From positions 1 through 34,844 of the forward strand of contig JADRCO010000390.1 in NCBI GenBank assembly GCA_021464525.1: a DNA stretch of 34,844 nucleotides, written 5' to 3'. This document shows, one piece after another, positions 11,719-21,778 of this stretch. Source of the DNA: Rhizophagus sp. LPA8_4_AMF. Taxonomy: Eukaryota > Glomeromycota > Glomeromycetes > Glomerales > Glomeraceae. Position 1 is the first letter of the stretch, and the number at the start of each line of letters is the position of its first letter. The notes below the pieces were generated by a model. The model was not told where the DNA came from. It worked only from the letters and a program-made list of their open reading frames with translations, and searched no databases. Both the position numbers and the translations under genes were made by a program.

Positions 11719-11941
11719 TCGGAAGCGGAGAGAGAGAAAGGGAAAGGGAAAGGGTGAAATGAGAGAGCCGAAGAGAAGGGCTTAAAAGGAAAAGGGAAAA
11801 AGTGAGAGAATAAGGAAAAGGGAATGAGAAAGGGAAAGGGGAAATTGGAAAAGGGAAAGAGGGAAAGCGAATGAAAGAGGAGAACGGGAAAGGGGAAAGG
11901 GAAAGAAAAGGGGAAGGGAAAAGGGAAGGGGAGACCGAAAG
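11719..11941 (+). repeat. Polypurine tract of GGGAAA-type repeats
   Basis: About 220 nt almost entirely A and G on the plus strand, built from degenerate GGGAAA, GGAAAG and GAGAGA units. Three minus-strand frames of 64-100 codons through it are Pro/Phe/Ser/Leu low-complexity artefacts. Such a tract can form triplex (H-DNA) structures; that is inference from composition. Confidence 0.9.
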
Positions 11942-11979
11942 GGAATACACAAAAATACACATACCACCCAACCCATACT

Positions 11980-12180
11980 TCCAATCTACATACCTAAAAG
12001 AAGATGTAGTAAAGAAATGGGAACCGAAGAAAAGACCTAAAGAAAAGAGACGACCTAAAGAAAGAAAAGACCTATCGGATGAAGATATTCATGGTTTATT
12101 AGTTTCATCTGATGAGTTACTTATCGAAAAAAAAATACAACCATATTCAAGATAAGAGAAGGCCTAAAGAGAAGAGAAGA
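11980..12180 (+). other. Low-complexity Lys/Arg/Glu-rich frame, possible coding relic
   Basis: The plus-strand frame that ends at 12155 encodes repeated RPKEK/RPKERK units, from degenerate GACCTAAAGAAAAGA repeats. A less repetitive stretch follows (LSDEDIHGLLVSSDELL). The latter reads like ordinary protein, but there is no homology I recognise and the upstream part is pure GA repeat. I would not call it a gene. Confidence 0.3.
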
Positions 12181-13205
12181 GAACATGGGCCATTTATGGC
12201 AAAAAATGTAGATCATACTGAACAATAATACTCTGGTATATGTTATATGGAAAAGTAGTAATTAAGTTAATAACTTTCTGACCTACAAGAAAGTACATGT
12301 TTGGATTGGTGGAAATCTTTTATGATGATTATTTCTGACTAGGCGGAAATCATTGTATAATTAAACTAGTATTATTAGTAATCAATAACTATATTAGCTA
12401 TATAGTAACCTATTTAAAATTAATAAAATTAATAAACGTCATGTAAAAAGTACCATTTACGATTTTTTTTGGAAATGTAAATTACCGTTACTTATAAGGC
12501 AATTATCAGATTTCAGCTTTTTAGAATATATTACTTAATTGAACCCATTAATTAAGGAACATCATGAAATAGATTTAGTAATAATTATTATGCGATAAAT
12601 CTCAATTTTTTTTCACTGTAATATTTTACAATATTAAGTAAATTACGTTCAAATATATTCATAATTGGCTATTTTTTATCATAAAACACCTTTTTGCATA
12701 ATATTATATCTGGTTATTACTAAACAGATTAGGAAATTTATCTATAGATATTTCATAATAGGATAATATAAAAACATGTTAATTCAATAAATTGGAATAA
12801 TCATTTTTAATAAAATAAAATAAATAACTTAACTTCTTATGACAAATAACTCTTAAAAAAATATCAAGATTTTTCTTTAAATATTTTACCCTCAGAAAGC
12901 TTCAGAAATATTATGCAATTTAATCTACACTTTACAGAAACAAATTGTGAGTACTATTTAACAATAAAATCTCAACATGAATGGTTGATGAAAACATGAT
13001 ATCAGAACATTTATATTTAATCTGAAATATATTGTGGGCGTCTTTCAGAAAAAATACAAAATGCCGTATGCCTATTTCTAAGCAATACGCTCATTAGCAT
13101 TTTTCACATAATGACCTAGTTATCATGTATACACTGTATAACTAATACCTTGCGCACAGAGATTTGCTATGTCATCTGAAAATTCTGGAAACAGAGAAGG
13201 ACGTT
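12181..13205. other. Non-coding region
   Basis: AT-rich sequence without a convincing frame. Nothing structured is evident until the hairpin pair at 13206. Confidence 0.5.
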
Positions 13206-13235
13206 CACAGTAGAACCGTGCACAGTAGAACTGTG
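13206..13235. repeat. Two tandem 15-nt hairpins
   Basis: CACAGTAGAACCGTG is followed directly by CACAGTAGAACTGTG. The second unit is a perfect inverted repeat with 6-bp arms and a 3-nt loop; the first has one mismatch. They lie about 75 nt beyond the 3' end of the Pol III-like unit on the minus strand and may belong to the same mobile element. Confidence 0.7.
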
Positions 13236-13311
13236 GCCACGAAGTGCTTCCAGTTCTCTGAATCCAAAAAGTTCTCAATGAGAACAAATCAATTTGCATG
13301 AAATAGATGTC

Positions 13312-13437
13312 AAAAAAAATTGATGTTGAGGAAAGTACATAACCATCCCTCCTTACACAGGACAGTAGACCTCAACAGGGACTGAAACCAGTCATCTAAA
13401 TTCATACACTAATCAACTAAAGCACCGGGGTGCAGTA
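13312..13437 (-). ncRNA. Probable tRNA-derived SINE or Pol III-transcribed RNA
   Basis: Read on the minus strand, TGCTTTAGTTGATTAG (13424-13409) resembles tRNA box A, with the invariant A14, G18 and A21 positions present. GGTTTCAGTCC (13389-13379) resembles box B. The boxes start 35 nt apart, within the usual range. Downstream come TGTTGAGG (13377-13370) and its exact complement CCTCAACA (13331-13324), an 8-bp stem, and then eight T residues (13319-13312), the standard Pol III terminator. No convincing acceptor or anticodon stem can be drawn, so it is not a functional tRNA. A tRNA-derived SINE head or an independent Pol III RNA fits best. Confidence 0.5.
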
Positions 13438-13734
13438 ATCGATTAGATGCACTTGGAATTGTCTCTCAACAACCTTCACAGCATTTAATGATAGATAGTA
13501 CCTTATGTTTGCCCTTTTTTATTATACCGGTGATGTAACTTTCTTCCTATGGAACGACAGGAAAATAGCAATATTGGTACCATGGAATTGTCAAAAAACA
13601 AGTCATGCAAAAAGACATATGCGCGGATTTTTGGAACTTCCCAGGTATAGATGCGTCAATTTATAGTCAAATGAGGTGTGTCAAAAATGCGTGGATATGA
13701 AAAAAAGTCGCAAAGAGGATCACGTGAAATTTTC

Positions 13735-14430
13735 TCTGTAAGAAGGAGAAGACCGAAGAAAGGTAGACCTAAAAAAGAAGGCTGGAAAAAAGAGGAAACC
13801 TAAAAAATGTAGAAGTCCAAAAAGAGAAGTCCGAAAAAAGAAAAGTCCTAGAAATAAAGAGAAATCTAAAAAAAAAGATCGAAAAAAAAGATTTAACATT
13901 ATCGGTATATATGCATCACTTTAAAGTTTAACCCATTTAATCTTTTAGAATGAAACATTTTTTTCATTTTAAACCTTGAAAGTAAACATTATTGATATTT
14001 TTCAAAAAAAAATGAATATGTATCATTACCAAAGAATAGACTGAAAAAGAGAAAGTCTGAGAAAAAGAAAAGACAAAAAAAAAAGAGCAGACGATTAGTT
14101 AATGGTAACTGAAGAGTATTTATTAAAAGAACTGATTCGGAATAAACAAACCTTCTGATTATGCAATCGTTTACGTAAACCCTTCATCAAACGTATAATA
14201 TCCAGGCAACGAGAAAGAAAAAAAAAGTAGTTCAAAAAAAAGAGAGAATTTCGAAAAAAAGAGAAGTCTAAAAAAAAAATGAGAGAAGTCCGAAAAGGAA
14301 AGAGAAGTCTAAAAAAAAAATGAGAGAAGTCCGAAAAAGAAATAGTCCAGAGAAGTCTATAAAAAAAAAACAAAGTCCGAAAGAAAAGAAAAGTTTGAAA
14401 AAGAGAGAAAAAAAGAGAAGACCGACATGT
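13735..14430 (+). repeat. Degenerate purine-rich repeats (GAGAAGTCCGAAAAA type)
   Basis: Repeated variants of AAAAAGAGAAGTCCGAAAA and AAGTCTAAAAAAAAATGAG occupy about 13735-13890 and 14040-14430, with a short ordinary stretch between. The AGTC(C/T) punctuation within A/G runs is regular. The minus-strand frame at 14095-14373 is a Phe/Leu/Ser artefact of this composition. Confidence 0.8.
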
Positions 14431-14490
14431 GTAGAAAAAGACAAAATAAATTTAGCATCTATCTAATTTCTGTTAGAAATGATGTAAATA

Positions 14491-14676
14491 CGCGCGTAAA
14501 GGACCAAGGACTTAAAGACTGAAAGAAAACCACGCGCGTAAAGGACTAAGGGCTTAAAGACTGAAAGAAAAATACACGTTAAGGACCGAGAACTTAAAGA
14601 CTGAAAGAAAAATACGCGCGTAAAGGACGTAAATGACTGAAGAAAAGTGAGGACTTAAAGACTGAAAGAAAAATAA
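14491..14676 (+). repeat. Tandem repeat, unit about 42 bp, four copies
   Basis: Copies begin at 14491, 14533, 14575 and 14615. The unit starts CGCGCGTAAAGGACC and ends CTTAAAGACTGAAAGAAAAATA. Copy 3 is 2 nt shorter because CGCGCG is reduced to CACG, and copy 4 has an internal insertion containing GTAAATGACTGA. The CGCGCG core is unusual in such an AT-rich genome. Confidence 0.9.
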
Positions 14677-15449
14677 ACCTAACAAACAAAAAAGGTTTTG
14701 GAGGCTTATTTATATTATTTTTATGTTATGTTTATTACATATTACATGTTATGACTCATGAGTTCAAGTTTGGTCATATTAGTAAAACAATTCGTGAAAC
14801 AATAAAATAATCAGCTACGCCAATTTTTAACTTGATCCATAATTTTTTTTCGTATGAGTAATTATGATTTATGAGTAATTATATATAAATCTCCGATTTT
14901 ACATAAAATATAGTAATATACGTAATAAATAATATTAAGCTATGTTAATATCAGAATCCAGTTATAATACAATACCCGACGTTACAAATAATAATCCCAA
15001 GATGTCCCGACACTCGTTATCCCTTTTTTTTTAAGACGTAATAGTTCTACTTTGTAAAAATTTGCCCGATTCTATTGACTGATGATCACGTGAATGGACA
15101 GAGTGACCATTTTTGTGTATGTAAATATATTAAAGATTTTTAAATTTTGTTGAGAATGACAATTTATTCTTATCCAATACATAAAATAATTGTTGTGGCA
15201 AAGTTATTGATTAAAAAAATTTCTCTTGCTGACTTTATTATTGCTTCGATTCATTAATAAAAATTCCAAATAGTTCATGTAAACGATATGTTATAAATTT
15301 ATAGCGTATGCAGTGTAGAAGAACAATGACATTATTTATATAAAACTTTTGAATTTTTTTTTACAAATAATTATATGCCGCATATTTTTTATTTCTTTAA
15401 AGTAATTTAATACAAAATATAATTTATACATTAATACCGAATAAACTAA
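14677..15449. other. Non-coding region downstream of BTB-TLDc B
   Basis: AT-rich 3' flank. One copy of GATCACGTGAA lies near 15084-15094. No frame or element is supportable. Confidence 0.5.
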
Positions 15450-16990
15450 TTAATCAGGAGATAATGTAACCTTGTTAATTTGAAATACTTCATAATCACT
15501 TATTGAAAATTTATCTTCAGTATCTCTTATGCTATTTTCATAAAAACATTTTCTATAATAAATATTATCATAATTCTTTAATTCATCAGAAGCATGTATA
15601 AAAATATCAGAACCAAACTTTGGACCACATTTAGGGCTATAATCTAATGCATAACTTGGACTCTCTACATTACTAATATTTATATATTCAATAAAATTAT
15701 TCTTAATTTTAAAAGAAAATATAAAACTACCTTTAGTTTTACCATAACCACCACAAGATGACCAAATTGTTGGATTATAACCACCAATAATTTCTTCTGT
15801 TCCCTTTATTTTAATAAAAGTAACAGTACTTGGTTTATTATCACACAATTCATGAAATTTTTTTGGGTTAAACCCATCTCGACTTCCTCTTAATAATAAT
15901 TGAAATTTATATGGTAAATATAATTCTCTAAAATGAGTAAAGTTAACATTAATATCCACTTTATCAATCAATCTTAAAATAGTTGAAACGACATTTAAAT
16001 TAATAATTTTTGAATCCATAATTCCATCAATTTTGATATTTCTTCTAGGAGGTGAAATATTTTCATTTGGTTTACTATCAGGATCCATATAAGATTGTAT
16101 TAAATCTTCAAAAATTTGATGATTGAAAAGATTTTTATATGGTCTTACTTTTCTAAAAAATTCTTTAGACGACATACTGAAAAATCTAATTGAAGGTAAA
16201 CAATTTTGTAAAATATTTTTCATTATTTTGAAATCATTATCTGTCCAAGTTTCAGGATCTGGAATAAGAGTTGGATTTTTTGCAAGTCCCCAATTTAACA
16301 CATATTCCCAAATTTCAATTTCCTTCATTTGTAAACCGTCTCTTTTAATAAGTTGAACTAAAGTTTTTTCAGTAAGTAAAGTGAAATCAAATGATTTAAA
16401 AACCTTTTCAGGTGAATTAGCCATTAAATTTGTACAAAATTTTTGAAGTTTTAATAAATTATTAGATTGAGAACTTGCTTGATAAGCATGTCCAAAATTT
16501 CGTTCTATCCACTCTGATTTATTTTCGATTAAATATTTTTGTAAACAATCAACTAATTCTTGAAGACAAAGTACATCTGCGGCCACCAAGATTTTAAGTT
16601 TGTCTGAGGTGTCTTGTTCGTTCAAAGAAAGGACGCCGCCATAAATATATCTATATTTAGAGATAATGAAAACCAATTTTAATAAAAGAATTATGAAAAT
16701 TATAACGTATTTAACGTATTTATAAATTTAACTTACTCTAAAATAACGTGAAAGATTTCTGGAAGTATGTTTGGTAATTTAATATGAACTAAATCATTAC
16801 CCCTGTTCTTTTCATAGGATAACAATTTTTGTTGTAAATAAGGAGAACGGTAACACAGAATATTCATATGTGCACGAAATGTTTTCGAATTAGGACCTTC
16901 TCCAACTTCAATTGTAATATCATTATATTTATCATCTTTTAATAATTCAATATAATTTTGGCTTAATTTCGAAAAAAATTTCGTAGACAT
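15450..16990 (-). CDS. BTB-BACK-TLDc domain protein, copy B
   Basis: Two exons: 16990-16737 and 16650-15450, with an 86-nt intron (GTAAGT...ATATAG). Exon 1 is exactly 254 nt, as in copy A, and the splice falls at the same codon before YIYGG. The product is 484 residues. It has a BTB domain at about 15-125 (DITIEVGEG, FRAHMNILCYRSPYLQQ), a BACK-like region at about 130-250, and a TLDc domain at about 300-478 (LLLRGSRDGF, GGYNPTIWSSCGGYGKTKGSF). Residues SKLSQNYIELL and the FHELCDNKP block are identical in A and B. Differences concentrate after the BTB and at the extreme C-terminus, where B carries a few extra residues (VTLSPD). The expected role, as for A, is an adaptor for cullin-3 ubiquitin ligases with a TLDc effector domain; this is family knowledge, not shown here. 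Confidence 0.93.
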
Positions 16991-17140
16991 TTTTGGGTTT
17001 TTTTTTTTAGTTATGAATTTTTGGTTTTTTTTAGTTATGATTTTTTTTTTTTAAAAAAAAAAAGAAAAGATGGCTTATAAGGAGTCGACCAAATAATGAG
17101 AGGCTAAATTAAAATATTTACGTAGATTCTTTCCAAATAA
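16991..17140 (-). promoter_or_regulatory. 5' leader and promoter region of BTB-TLDc B
   Basis: Directly upstream of the ATG, a 26-nt unit containing CATAACTAAAAAAA is tandemly repeated twice (about 16991-17040). Next comes a T12-A11 homopolymer palindrome (17041-17063). Farther up lies GTAGATTCTTTCC (17122-17134), shared with copy A at nearly the same distance from the start. Function is inferred from position and conservation. Confidence 0.45.
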
Positions 17141-17886
17141 AATTCTTTTATGATTACCAGTTAATAAATATTTTATATGATAGATGGTCAAAATTAGCCT
17201 AATCTTACCAGAATCAAGATTTTTCATTTATTATCTTTTAAGTAAGGTACAGAATCGCATTCTTAGGACACAAAAGCAACAAAAGCAAACACGAAATTGT
17301 TTAGTGTATGTTGTACATAATGAAGTGGCGTAACTTATCAATTTTGGCGATCGTTTGTCTAGTATTTTTGGAAGATAGCGAAGCAAGTTTTCCTCTTTAT
17401 ATTATAAAATAATTTTTGTATCAATGATCTTTGTATCATTTACCTTTTACTTTTAATAATATTTGAAACGCAATTATAATAATAATAATGTACTGTTGAA
17501 ATGCTACATACTGTATCTTAACAAGCCCAGATATACAGTATAAACTTTTATAACAAACAGTCATGTGACTATATATTAAATTTATAGTGCTAGTCAGAAT
17601 TAACTAAACGAAATTATAGTTCTGGCCAGCGCTACACATTTTGGCCTAAATTATCCAGATCCGTACTAAACTTTCCGGAACGAAGAGTTTGTTATATCTA
17701 GTGGCGACTGTATTTTCAATTTAGTGTAGTATTTTTTTTTATGACGAATAAAATTAAAATTTATAGTAATAAACAAATTAGTAACATTATTATGCAGTTT
17801 CGGCAAGATGTGATGGAACAAGATAATAATCCTCAATCACCTCGTATCTAACCTGAAATAGATTCTGGTGCGCATTCGCAGAAAAC
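17141..17886. other. Non-coding region
   Basis: No strong frame. A short ATG frame near 17792 (MQFRQDVMEQDNNPQSPRI) runs into a stop at 17849-17851 and may be part of the relic that follows. Confidence 0.4.
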
Positions 17887-18042
17887 ATGATAACTATTTT
17901 ACAATATTTAGATCATCCCCGAAGTTTTGTTAAAGTGCCGAAAGTGAACTTCCTTATTGATTTATCACCAGCTAATTATTCAAACTATTTCAAATATATC
18001 GTAAATTCCGTGGGTAATTATGAGTCTCATATTCTTTTTTAA
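17887..18042 (+). pseudogene. Coding-like relic of unknown family
   Basis: A 51-codon frame (ITILQYLDHPRSFVKVP ... LIDLSPANYSNYFKY) has an ordinary amino-acid balance for this genome. It is flanked by shorter coding-like pieces in other frames: one just upstream, and one at about 18052-18120 containing EEISFRNYKNTPPEGTDVLNY. The pieces together suggest a frameshifted protein remnant. I do not recognise the family; chance is possible. Confidence 0.22.
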
Positions 18043-19559
18043 CAAATAAATATGGAAGAAATCTCGTTTAGAAATTATAAAAATACACCACCGGAAGGAA
18101 CGGACGTATTAAATTATTAATAACGAAAGGTCATAAATTTGTGGGAATTCTTATAAGAATAATTTTGTTAAAACTAAAAAGTATTTAATAATAATTACAT
18201 ATAAAAGGAAATATAAAAATAAATCTGCCTATAAATATATATTAAATATGGTAAGTTAACTAATTTAATAATAAAGTTGTTAGTTTCATACATTTTTTTT
18301 TAATTTCTTGCACGAAAAAAAAATAGACCTTAACGCATTTTTATAGTTATTTTTCTTTTTAAATTGAAGTTTATTAAAGGAATTTGTGCGTAAATGATTC
18401 CAATTCAATTTTTTTACACGCTCATCAGTTTAAAGACAAAAATTTAATTTACTATTATAGCCAATATATATATATATTGACTGTTTTTCAATGTTATACT
18501 TTTGTTAATTAATTTTATTATTATAAGTGCGTAGTATACATAGTTACATATACCTCTAACTATAGAACTTGCATCACATGTGGTTAAGTGTGGACAAAAA
18601 AAATATATATATTGCACGAATTTTCTTTTTAAGTTATAAAGATTAATAGATAAAATATTATACTTTTGTCAAGAAAAATCTAATAGGACATTTGAATCAG
18701 TACGTTGATTGGCAGAATGTCATTAAACAATGTGTTTTTAAATGTAGTCCTTAAGGTGATACCTGCGAATTTGGTCCACGAGACTCTTGTGCAAAATGGG
18801 GAAATTACAATGTTGAATAATCTTCCTTTGCGATAATTCAAATTAATATTTTTTTTTTAAAAAAAAAAGAGTGATTTACGATTCCTCGCGGTGAATAATG
18901 ACGAGCTAAATAATAGCATTTTATTAATGTAATAATATTATTTATGTATCGTTAGACGTAATTTTACTTTACTCTTATCTGTTATTATATTTTCTTCGTA
19001 AATGTATGAGAGAAACTAGTAACCAATGAGTAAATGACTATTTTTGCGCGGGTGATGAATATGATAAATTTTTTTTATTCTTGCGAACAATTCAAGCATT
19101 TATTATCATTTAGCAATGCTATGTATATTGTGGTTTACATTATAAATAATTAAGAAGGTTGAAATTCATTTTTTATAAAATAAATTTTGAAAACTTATTT
19201 AATGAAGTTTGGGCTTAAAAGTATTATTAACCTTATAAAACGATTATGATATACGCTTCAAGTATAACATTAATAATTTCATACTTCTACGTAAATTTTC
19301 TGTAAAGTATAAAAAAAGAAGTCATAATATATTAATAAGAAAAGGTCATGTTTTTAGTAAAATATTAAAAAATATTTAAAAATAATATAATTTAATACCG
19401 AATTTTTTTCTGCACAAATTGAAAATCATTCTATTACATAAATAGTTAGTTAATTTATATTGTTCATATATTAAAGGAAAACAGTTAATGGACACAATAC
19501 TAATAAATATAATAAATAATAAATATTCTGAATAATGTGCATTAATTAAGGAATCAAGC
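18043..19559. other. Mostly non-coding region
   Basis: Contains a T10-A10 tract (18849-18868) followed by sequence resembling the upstream blocks of the BTB genes (AATAATGACGAGCTAAAT versus AATAATGAGAGGCTAAAT). No BTB coding sequence follows on either side, so this may be an orphan promoter fragment. Otherwise nothing supportable. Confidence 0.4.
18849..18868. repeat. T-run/A-run palindrome (orphan copy)
   Basis: Ten T followed by ten A. Comparable tracts occur near genes at 10649, 17041 and 20454, and another away from genes at 26416. Confidence 0.8.
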
Positions 19560-19931
19560 TTATAGTTACGAAGGCGGAGTTAAGCGCTGCAAACATAGAT
19601 TACATCATACTTTCCTAGACGGAATGTGATATAAAGACGACTTTGTAGTCTACCGGTTGAAAAAGCATCATTGTCAAAAAAAAGATTAATTAAAAGATTA
19701 TGAGACTTCAGATGATGATGATGATGATCGTTTACCAACCTTGCGAATCATATAACGGAAGAAATTTCAGAAAGTGAATATAACTATAAATAAGCTGAAG
19801 AAGACTGAGACGTATCGTGGTATTTTCAAATGCGAAAGTTTTGTTCCCCTAAAAAGGGAGTCCAAGAAATTATAGTGGATTTTGTGAAAGGGAAAATTCC
19901 TAGTTTAGGAATTAAGAAAATAATAAATTAG
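19560..19931 (+). pseudogene. Decayed reading frame with in-frame stops
   Basis: From about 19750 one frame reads TEEISESEYNYK, stop, AEED, stop, and then 40 codons beginning DVSWYFQMRKFCSPKKG and ending at TAG 19929-19931. Upstream, at about 19565-19680, another coding-like piece contains GGVKRCKHRLHHTFLDG and ends in a stop. A run of GAT codons (about 19710-19728) lies between. The pattern is that of an old gene or transposon protein broken by nonsense changes. Family unknown. Confidence 0.3.
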
Positions 19932-20380
19932 GGAAGTTAATAAAGTCAAATTTTATGACACGTGGTCACTGCTGGTCAATCCTTTATAATTTGTCACATG
20001 TCCCAACGGTGCTCAGGAACTCGGCCGGCGTTATGCACTGACACGTGATCGAAGAATTTTTTAAAATGTTTTCTGCGTTTGCTCTGTAAAGTTAATTTGT
20101 AATCATGAATCATTCAAATTATGATACAATATCATAATAAAGTTAAACTTACGAATGATACTCGAATGATCATCATTCAAAAAATAAAAGATCTACAACA
20201 AAAGCTCTGGTTTATCAATCTCAATATTTATCAATAAATAAAATGCGAGTTATTATGAGTTATTGTCATTCAAATTTGTGAATAATAAAAAAAAAATACG
20301 ATATTGATTAACGTTATTAGCCTTACTACCTTATTAACCTAACTCGTAAACAAAAAACAATGGTACGCTTTTATTTGGCG
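19932..20380. other. Non-coding region upstream of F-box gene B
   Basis: Contains a short GC-richer patch (about 19960-20055) with CACGTG-type sites. No coding frame seen. Confidence 0.5.
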
Positions 20381-20388
20381 TATAAAAA
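20381..20388 (+). promoter_or_regulatory. TATA-like element of F-box gene B
   Basis: TATAAAAA about 140 nt upstream of the chosen ATG (20526). An in-frame ATG at 20388 overlaps this element, which argues against it as the translation start. A T12-C-A11 tract (20454-20477) lies between. Confidence 0.35.
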
Positions 20389-20525
20389 TGTACATAATAA
20401 TGTATTATGCAGATCACAATCATAGTATAAATAAACGACCAAGTCGTAGCTCGTTTTTTTTTTTTCAAAAAAAAAAACGAAATACACTTACATACAGTGC
20501 ATACAGTGTACTATATACACTAAAA

Positions 20526-21527
20526 ATGCTGCTCGTAGAACTTCCACCAGAACTTTTTATTGAATTTTGCATTTTATTGTCACCAACTGATTTATTTACA
20601 CTTTCTCAAGTATGTCGTAAATTTCGGGAATATTTATGTGCTCCAAATTCTTTTTCTACTCAACAAATATGGAAAGAATCCCGTTTAAATTTTATGCCAA
20701 AAGAAGTTATGCCTCCACCAGAAGGGATGACTGAAAATAAATATGTTGAATTATTAATGACAGAACGAGGTTGTCAAATTTGTAAGCGAATTACGAAATG
20801 TAAAATTTATTGGGAATTTGAAGTTAGATGTTGTGAAGAATGTTATAAAAAAAAAACCATTTAGTAAGTTCTTATTCTTTAAAAAAAGTAATTATATTTA
20901 ATATTATTTTTCTAATCAAACATGATTTATCTTTTATATAGTCGACATGAATTAACACTTAAAATGAAATATCCGTCGGAATTTATTAACATTATGCCAT
21001 ACACCGATTATGGAATCGGAAATTATTATTGGATAGAACAAATAGATCTTGCATATTCTCAATACAATAATTTATCAAAAGAAAATTTACAATCTTGGTT
21101 AAATGTTAAAAAACGTATGTTTGATTCTATAATGGAATATGCTGAACTACGCAAATTGAATGAAGAAAAACTTAACCGTTTTCCTTTTTCGTTTGATTCG
21201 CTACCAATATTTTCCGAACCTCTGTTTGATAGATATTTTAGTGATTTGATAGGTCGTATAAATCGGATCTATGAGAGTATTTGTTGGGTCTGTGAAAATT
21301 GTACGAATAACGATATTGAAAATGTACAACAATTAGTTCAATTTCATATTCAAAGACTTGAAAATCAGCCTACTTGTTGTTGTAGTCAAACAAATATAAA
21401 AGTTGGGTTACAATTAAAAAACAGTTATCATAAAAATCATAAAAATTCAAAAAGAAATAATTATATTAAAACTAGAAATAAGAAAGGAAAAAATTTTAGA
21501 AAAAAATTATTTTACAGATACGGTTAA
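20526..21527 (+). CDS. F-box protein with C-x2-C finger, copy B
   Basis: Two exons: 20526-20863 and 20942-21527, with a 78-nt intron (GTAAGT...TATATAG). The product is 307 residues. The start was chosen because alignment with copy A begins here (LPPELFIEFCILLSP) and an upstream in-frame ATG overlaps a TATA box and a poly-T tract. F-box at about residues 4-50, then KESRLNFMP, MPPPEGM and the Cys pairs CQICKR ... CCEEC. Exon 2 has YWIEQIDLAYSQY, a CWVCENC cluster and a CCC triplet, then a basic tail ending in FYRYG. The likely role is a Skp1-binding substrate receptor of an SCF ubiquitin ligase. The second Cys cluster (about residues 230-236) is absent from copy A. This copy is on the opposite strand from copy A, implying inversion after duplication. 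Confidence 0.88.
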
Positions 21528-21778
21528 TTAATTTATTATATATATGAAAGTTATAAAAAAAATTGTAAATATATTATAATTTTGTACATTAATAAATTTT
21601 TTTTTTTTAATAAATCTTTCTTTTATTTTAATTTGAAAAATACTTTAAAAAACTAAATAGAAAAACGGGTTAAATCGGTTTTTTTGTAACCGGTTCTAAC
21701 CTCTAGTAAATGGAAGTTCGCGTAACATATTATTTATTTATTTTAAAAAAAAGATAATTTAGCTATTAAACCAAGAGA
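21528..21778. other. 3' flank of F-box gene B
   Basis: AT-rich with a T12 run near 21598; no coding sequence seen. Confidence 0.5.

Noticed and set aside
11682..11984. Three overlapping Pro/Phe/Ser-rich minus-strand frames
   Set aside because: Direct product of the polypurine repeat on the other strand.
13350..13437. A functional tRNA gene
   Set aside because: Box A and B are present, but I could not draw acceptor and anticodon stems.
14095..14373. 92-codon Phe/Leu-rich minus-strand frame
   Set aside because: Artefact of A/G repeats; no start context or homology.
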